From contig JAGLUQ010000021.1 in assembly GCA_023134675.1 (NCBI GenBank), forward strand, positions 1 through 9,403: 9,403 nucleotides of DNA, in the 5' to 3' direction. This DNA comes from Candidatus Aenigmatarchaeota archaeon. Its GTDB lineage: Archaea > EX4484-52 > GLR71. The translations under genes and the position numbers were made by a program. Position 1 is the first letter of the stretch. Each line of letters opens with the position of its first letter. Shown here in pieces: positions 6,504 to 9,403 of the stretch. A model generated the notes under the pieces. That model was not told the DNA's origin. It did no database searches and saw nothing but the letters and a program-made list of their open reading frames with translations.

Positions 6504-7868
6504 TCATTTTTCTTTCTCTTTTCCTTTAATTTCTTTCCAGAACCATATCGTCGCTATTATTGCTGTCACAAGGCTCGCAATTACAAATGACCACCAGATG
6601 CCTTTCACTCCCCATCCTGCGATGAAGGCGAGGTAGTATGCTAAGGGAATACCTACTATGAAAAGTCTTGTTATCTGGAAGATAAGAGGCGGAATGCCTT
6701 TGCCTATACCCTGAAAAGCTGAGGTTATTGAGCTTCCTATTGCTACGAAGATAAAACCCAAAGGCACGATTCTTAGATATGTTGCTCCTATAGATATGAC
6801 TTCCGGATCCTCTGTGAAAAGTCTCATGAACATCTCTGGGAAAGCTATCAGTATGGCTGCAACAATGATCATGAATATGCTGAGCATTTTTATAGCGGAT
6901 TTGACAGTGTCTTCCACGCGGCAGTATTTTTTAACTCCTGCGTTCTGGCCTGCCATAGTCACTATAGCTGATGCCATAGCCATTGATGGAAGAGCGCCGA
7001 TCATCTCTATCCTGACTGCTGCGCCGAAAGCTGCTATCGCCTCTGCGCCGAAAGCTGCTACAAAAGAAGTTACTATGATGAACGAGAACGACATGCTGAC
7101 ATTCACAAGAGATGCAGGCAGACCTACACGAATTATATTTTTCAATGTCTTTGGTGTATAGATGAACCCTCTGACAACCGGTGTTACTATATTTTTTCTT
7201 TTCACAAAATGGTTGATTATGTATATTAGCCCTATAGTTCTTGAAAATATTGTTGCCAATGCTGCGCCTTGAATACCTAATGAGGGAACAGGTCCGAGAC
7301 CGAATATAAGAATAGGATCAAGAATTATGTTAATTATGACCGCAAGCATCATACCTTTCATCGGTGTCCTCATGTCTCCCTCGCCATGGAGTATGCCGTT
7401 GAGGATGAAAGATAAGTACATGACGACTATGCCGTAAAAGATTATGTGTATATAGTCTGTTGCAAGTGTTATTATGTTCGCATCCGCACCCATAAGGATG
7501 AAGATGTCTTCTATGAACAAAAATCCGATGATGACGGAAGTTATAGTCAGGATGATTGCTATCAAGATGCTGTGGCTTGCTGCCTGACGCGCTTCATCTA
7601 TCTTTTTTGCTCCGATGAGCCGTGCTATAAATGATGTTGCACCGATACGCACACCGGATCCTATTGCTATTATGAAGAAAATTATGGGGAATGTTATTGT
7701 TATGGCTGCAAGGGCATCTGAGCTTAATCTTCCCAGAAATATTGCATCTATTATATTGAATGCGGTGTGCAGGAGCATGGCTACGATAATAGGTGCTGAC
7801 AGCTTGATTAGCGTCTTTTTTATGTTGCCGTTTGTTATATCTGGTTTCTGTTTTGAGAAGATGTTCAT
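6504..7868 (-). CDS. MATE-family multidrug/metabolite efflux transporter
   Basis: This predicts a 12-helix inner-membrane antiporter of the MATE family, which exports organic cations and other compounds using a Na+ or H+ gradient. From the ATG at 7868 the protein has 454 residues, the usual family length. Family features include APIIVAMLLHTAFNIIDAIFLGR (about residues 25-47; the N-x-x-D of helix 1 is N38 and D41), GEGDMRTP (162-169) followed by NIILDPILIFG (180-190), and the repeated second half with GLPASLVNVSMS. The frame is open back to 7955, but I reject that start: the extra 29 residues (VIRGIYIYLKKQ...) are unlike MATE N-termini and their coding sequence spans a strong TATA box at 7886-7896. 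The C-terminus is a charged KEIKGKEKEK tail. Substrate is unknown. It is divergent from the DUF4352-like gene. Confidence 0.93.
   Translation of the reverse strand: MNIFSKQKPDITNGNIKKTLIKLSAPIIVAMLLHTAFNIIDAIFLGRLSSDALAAITITFPIIFFIIAIGSGVRIGATSFIARLIGAKKIDEARQAASHSILIAIILTITSVIIGFLFIEDIFILMGADANIITLATDYIHIIFYGIVVMYLSFILNGILHGEGDMRTPMKGMMLAVIINIILDPILIFGLGPVPSLGIQGAALATIFSRTIGLIYIINHFVKRKNIVTPVVRGFIYTPKTLKNIIRVGLPASLVNVSMSFSFIIVTSFVAAFGAEAIAAFGAAVRIEMIGALPSMAMASAIVTMAGQNAGVKKYCRVEDTVKSAIKMLSIFMIIVAAILIAFPEMFMRLFTEDPEVISIGATYLRIVPLGFIFVAIGSSITSAFQGIGKGIPPLIFQITRLFIVGIPLAYYLAFIAGWGVKGIWWSFVIASLVTAIIATIWFWKEIKGKEKEK
6507..6537 (+). terminator. T-rich terminator of the 142-residue protein gene, inside the MATE 3' end
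   Basis: Six bases after the plus-strand stop at 6501 begins a 31-base tract almost wholly of T and C with several T runs. The same bases on the minus strand encode the Lys/Glu-rich tail of the MATE protein. An archaeal U-rich terminator embedded in the opposite gene would explain how two convergent genes manage with a two-base gap. Confidence 0.45.
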
Positions 7869-7885
7869 CTTTTTTATTAAAGGGG

Positions 7886-7896
7886 AATATATAAAT
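7886..7896 (-). promoter_or_regulatory. TATA-like promoter of the MATE gene
   Basis: The minus strand reads ATTTATATATT, centred 23 bases before the ATG at 7868. Its position fixes the translation start at 7868 rather than the upstream in-frame ATG at 7955, and fits a leaderless transcript. Confidence 0.65.
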
Positions 7897-7927
7897 ATTG
7901 ATTGAATGTTTTTTTCTTGTTTTTTTA

Positions 7928-7941
7928 AATAAATATATATA
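7928..7941 (+). promoter_or_regulatory. TATA-like promoter of the DUF4352-like gene
   Basis: The sequence AATAAATATATATA is centred about 30 bases before the ATG at 7965. Together with the facing MATE promoter it forms a 96-base divergent control region (7869-7964). Confidence 0.55.
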
Positions 7942-7964
7942 CCTCTGATTACCAATATGATGGT

Positions 7965-8753
7965 ATGTCTGTAAAGAAAAATGTACCTGCAAAGAAAACA
8001 GTTAAGAAATCTAAATCAAAAAAGTCCAGCTCTTCCGGCAAAGTCAGTTTGGAGGTTGATAAGAAACATATTCTTTATGCTATCATTATTCTTCTTGTTA
8101 TCGTATTTGCACTAAGCCTGAAAAATGTTGAGATACCTTCTTCAGCAGATGATGTGGGTGATACTTTACCGATTGATAATATTCCAGAGGATACTGTGCA
8201 GGACACTCAGACAACTGTTGATGACGGCGATGCCGGCAATACTGTGAAAGACACAACACCTGTGGATGTTGCACCTCCTGAACCTCAGGATACTGCTGAT
8301 GACAATGCTGATGCTTATGTTCCTGAAGCGGGAGAAATTGTGGCATCTTTTGATGAGGCTGTACAGACTGATGTTCTTGATATCAGGTTCAACTCTTATG
8401 AGACAGTCTCAAGCTATGTGTACCAGACTGTGGAAAACGGGACTGAAAGGACTGATAATGCAATTGCAGGCAAGCAGTTTTTTATGTTGAACTTCACAGT
8501 GATTAATAAGGGTGCATTATCAGTATATGTCGGTTATGGTAAAGTGACATTGCTTGCTGGGGACATCTACATTTATGATCCTATAGTCTATGAAGGATAT
8601 GATGCATTACCTAAGTATAAGAAGATATCGCCCGGGACAGAGATGACAGGTATTGTCCTGTTTGAGATTCCTTCCAATTCTGAAGACATAAGAATCCGTT
8701 ACAGCTTTTCCGGTCTTTCTATAACTGAGAGATTTGCGACCTGGTTTTTGTGA
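7965..8753 (+). CDS. Membrane-anchored extracytoplasmic protein with DUF4352-like domain
   Basis: The 262-residue protein has four parts. A Lys/Ser-rich cytoplasmic tail (1-35) is followed by one membrane helix (about 36-52, ILYAIIILLVIVFALSL), giving a type II, N-in topology with no cleavage site. A linker rich in Asp, Thr and Pro (about 55-125) then acts as a probable surface stalk. A beta-rich domain (about 130-262) resembles DUF4352/telokin-like proteins: QFFMLNFTVINKG (171-183), a middle strand with VTLLAGDIYIYDP, and the PGTEMTGIVLFEIP turn-strand (223-236), the family's 'PG-x-x-x-x-G-x-(V/L)-F-x-(V/I)-P' signature. Such domains are surface-exposed and of unknown or adhesive/immunity-like roles. 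The start at 7965 is chosen from the TATA position; ATGs at 7957 and 7960 are out of frame. Its divergent neighbour is a MATE exporter, so both act at the envelope, but no functional link is shown. Confidence 0.82.
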   Translation: MSVKKNVPAKKTVKKSKSKKSSSSGKVSLEVDKKHILYAIIILLVIVFALSLKNVEIPSSADDVGDTLPIDNIPEDTVQDTQTTVDDGDAGNTVKDTTPVDVAPPEPQDTADDNADAYVPEAGEIVASFDEAVQTDVLDIRFNSYETVSSYVYQTVENGTERTDNAIAGKQFFMLNFTVINKGALSVYVGYGKVTLLAGDIYIYDPIVYEGYDALPKYKKISPGTEMTGIVLFEIPSNSEDIRIRYSFSGLSITERFATWFL

Positions 8754-8772
8754 TGAGATTTCTGTAGATAGA

Positions 8773-8778
8773 TTTTTT
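8773..8778 (+). terminator. Short T-run after the DUF4352-like gene
   Basis: Six consecutive T residues, followed directly by six A residues, lie about 20 bases after the stop codon. The T run could end the transcript in the archaeal manner. The T6A6 arrangement is self-complementary but too short to form a real stem. Confidence 0.35.
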
Positions 8779-8801
8779 AAAAAATAATAACCATTCAATA
8801 A

Positions 8802-8812
8802 ACTTATAAATT
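8802..8812 (+). promoter_or_regulatory. TATA-like promoter of the OB-fold protein gene
   Basis: ACTTATAAATT is centred 26 bases before the ATG at 8833, consistent with a leaderless transcript starting at the A of that ATG. The out-of-frame ATG at 8828 would lie upstream of the transcript start. Confidence 0.6.
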
Positions 8813-8832
8813 CTCGCACTTTCTTTTATGTT

Positions 8833-9183
8833 ATGGATGGCAAGATAGAGAGTATTGCAGGCCCTAAGAAAAGCAGGAATGGTAAGGATTATTTTGTCCT
8901 GACTATTGGCGGGGAGACATTAAGTGTCTGGGAGCCGTCGCTTGTTGAAGGGATCTGTGAAGGCGATGATGTCTGCTATGAGTTTTCTGTGTCCGGCAGC
9001 TTTAAGAACATCACTTCTCTTGAGAAGAAAGAGGCTGAAATCAAATGTGATTATCCTGCTGAGTTTACGAAAGGCTCTGAGGTGGATACTTCAAGCAGGA
9101 TTGATGAAAGGCTTTGTGAGATAAGTAACAAGCTTTCTGTCATTATTGAGATCTTGTCTGAGAGAGATTCTGGCAATAAGTGA
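8833..9183 (+). CDS. Small OB-fold-like protein with C-terminal helix
   Basis: This 116-residue protein reads like one OB-fold. KIESIAGPKKSRNGKDYFVLTI (4-25) gives strand 1, a basic loop and strand 2. GETLSVWEPSLVEGICEGDDVCYEF (27-51) gives strand 3, the short helix and the 'G-D-x-V' strand 4. SGSFKNITSLEK (54-65) gives strand 5. The order 'basic loop - SVWEPSLVEGI - EGDDV - G-x-(F/Y)-K-N-I' is shared by small single-stranded nucleic-acid-binding OB proteins of archaea and their viruses. A polar link (66-88) leads to an amphipathic C-terminal helix (89-110) that could mediate oligomerisation. The fold is inferred from pattern alone, and nucleic-acid binding is a likely but unproven role. Met at 8833 fits the TATA position. 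Not an acidic SSB-type tail. Confidence 0.65.
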   Translation: MDGKIESIAGPKKSRNGKDYFVLTIGGETLSVWEPSLVEGICEGDDVCYEFSVSGSFKNITSLEKKEAEIKCDYPAEFTKGSEVDTSSRIDERLCEISNKLSVIIEILSERDSGNK

Positions 9184-9205
9184 GTTTTCATCACACATTA
9201 GGGTA

Positions 9206-9217
9206 AACTATATATGG
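9206..9217 (+). promoter_or_regulatory. TATA-like promoter of the right-edge gene
   Basis: AACTATATATGG is centred about 31 bases before the ATG at 9243. It lies in the 59-base gap after the OB-fold gene, so the two genes can be transcribed separately. Confidence 0.5.
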
Positions 9218-9242
9218 GACTCTTTCTAAACTATTAGTTTAT

Positions 9243-9403
9243 ATGGATAAAAGACTGCCATTTAAAGGATTACTTAGGAAATTCGGAAATATTGTTAATT
9301 CTAAGATTGACGCGAATGAAGATGGTGAGTCTGTAACTGGTGTGGTTGATTCTGAAGAAAGAGCAAGTATAGCAGATATTGCCGAAAAACTAAGACCACA
9401 AAT
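9243..9403 (+). CDS. Unrecognised protein, 5' part only (cut by window edge)
   Basis: The frame from the ATG at 9243 stays open for 53 codons to the end of the window. It begins MDKRLPFKGLLRKFGNIVN, a basic N-terminus with an amphipathic helix, followed by an acidic, Ser/Val-containing stretch and a second helix SEERASIADIAEKLRP. No domain can be named from this much. The TATA-like box about 31 bases upstream and the absence of any competing frame make it a probable real gene. It runs in the same direction as the DUF4352-like and OB-fold genes. Confidence 0.55.
   Translation, partial: MDKRLPFKGLLRKFGNIVNSKIDANEDGESVTGVVDSEERASIADIAEKLRPQ

Noticed and set aside
7615..7905. Plus-strand frame of 96 codons opposite the MATE N-terminus
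   Set aside because: It is antisense to well-conserved MATE helices 1-3 and has no supporting promoter.

Overview
The window looks archaeal. It encodes an archaeal-type GINS replication subunit and the archaeal NadM-type NMN adenylyltransferase. Nearly every gene has a TATA-like box centred about 23-32 bases before its start codon and no recognisable Shine-Dalgarno sequence, which is the pattern of leaderless archaeal transcripts. The AT-leaning composition, small surface-anchored proteins and short unrecognised genes would fit a DPANN-type archaeon such as Woesearchaeota, but that placement is inference.

Layout. At the left, three genes run leftward: nadM (1004-1504), a YbaK/ProX-type aminoacyl-tRNA editing-domain protein (293-979) and the start of a GINS subunit gene (1-251, cut by the window edge). 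A divergent promoter region (1505-1621) separates them from a rightward six-helix membrane protein (1622-2407) and a long rightward gene (2480-5077) with the full three-domain layout of phosphoenolpyruvate synthase. A convergent unrecognised gene follows (5086-5970, minus), divergent from a small unrecognised acidic protein (6073-6501, plus). The latter meets a MATE-family transporter (6504-7868, minus) tail to tail with two bases between them. The right part runs rightward: a membrane-anchored DUF4352-like protein (7965-8753), a small OB-fold-like protein (8833-9183) and the start of an unrecognised gene (9243 to the edge). No stretch over 300 bases lacks a gene. I saw no RNA gene, insertion sequence, CRISPR array or long repeat.

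How the genes relate. I see no single pathway. The genes appear to be mostly separate transcription units, since even same-strand neighbours have their own TATA-like boxes. Replication (GINS, possibly the OB-fold protein), NAD synthesis (NadM), translation quality control (YbaK-like) and envelope functions (MATE, DUF4352-like, six-helix protein) sit side by side.

Main discovery candidate. The 865-residue PEP synthase homologue has an intact reading frame and family-like sequence throughout, but key catalytic positions are replaced in all three domains. The phospho-accepting histidine is Asn411, the barrel's catalytic cysteine is Gly811, the ATP-grasp GLGE glutamate is Phe233, and the PEP-binding Arg and Asn-Asp positions are changed. 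It also carries an acidic linker of about 110 residues. It looks like a maintained full-length pseudoenzyme rather than a working PEP synthase.
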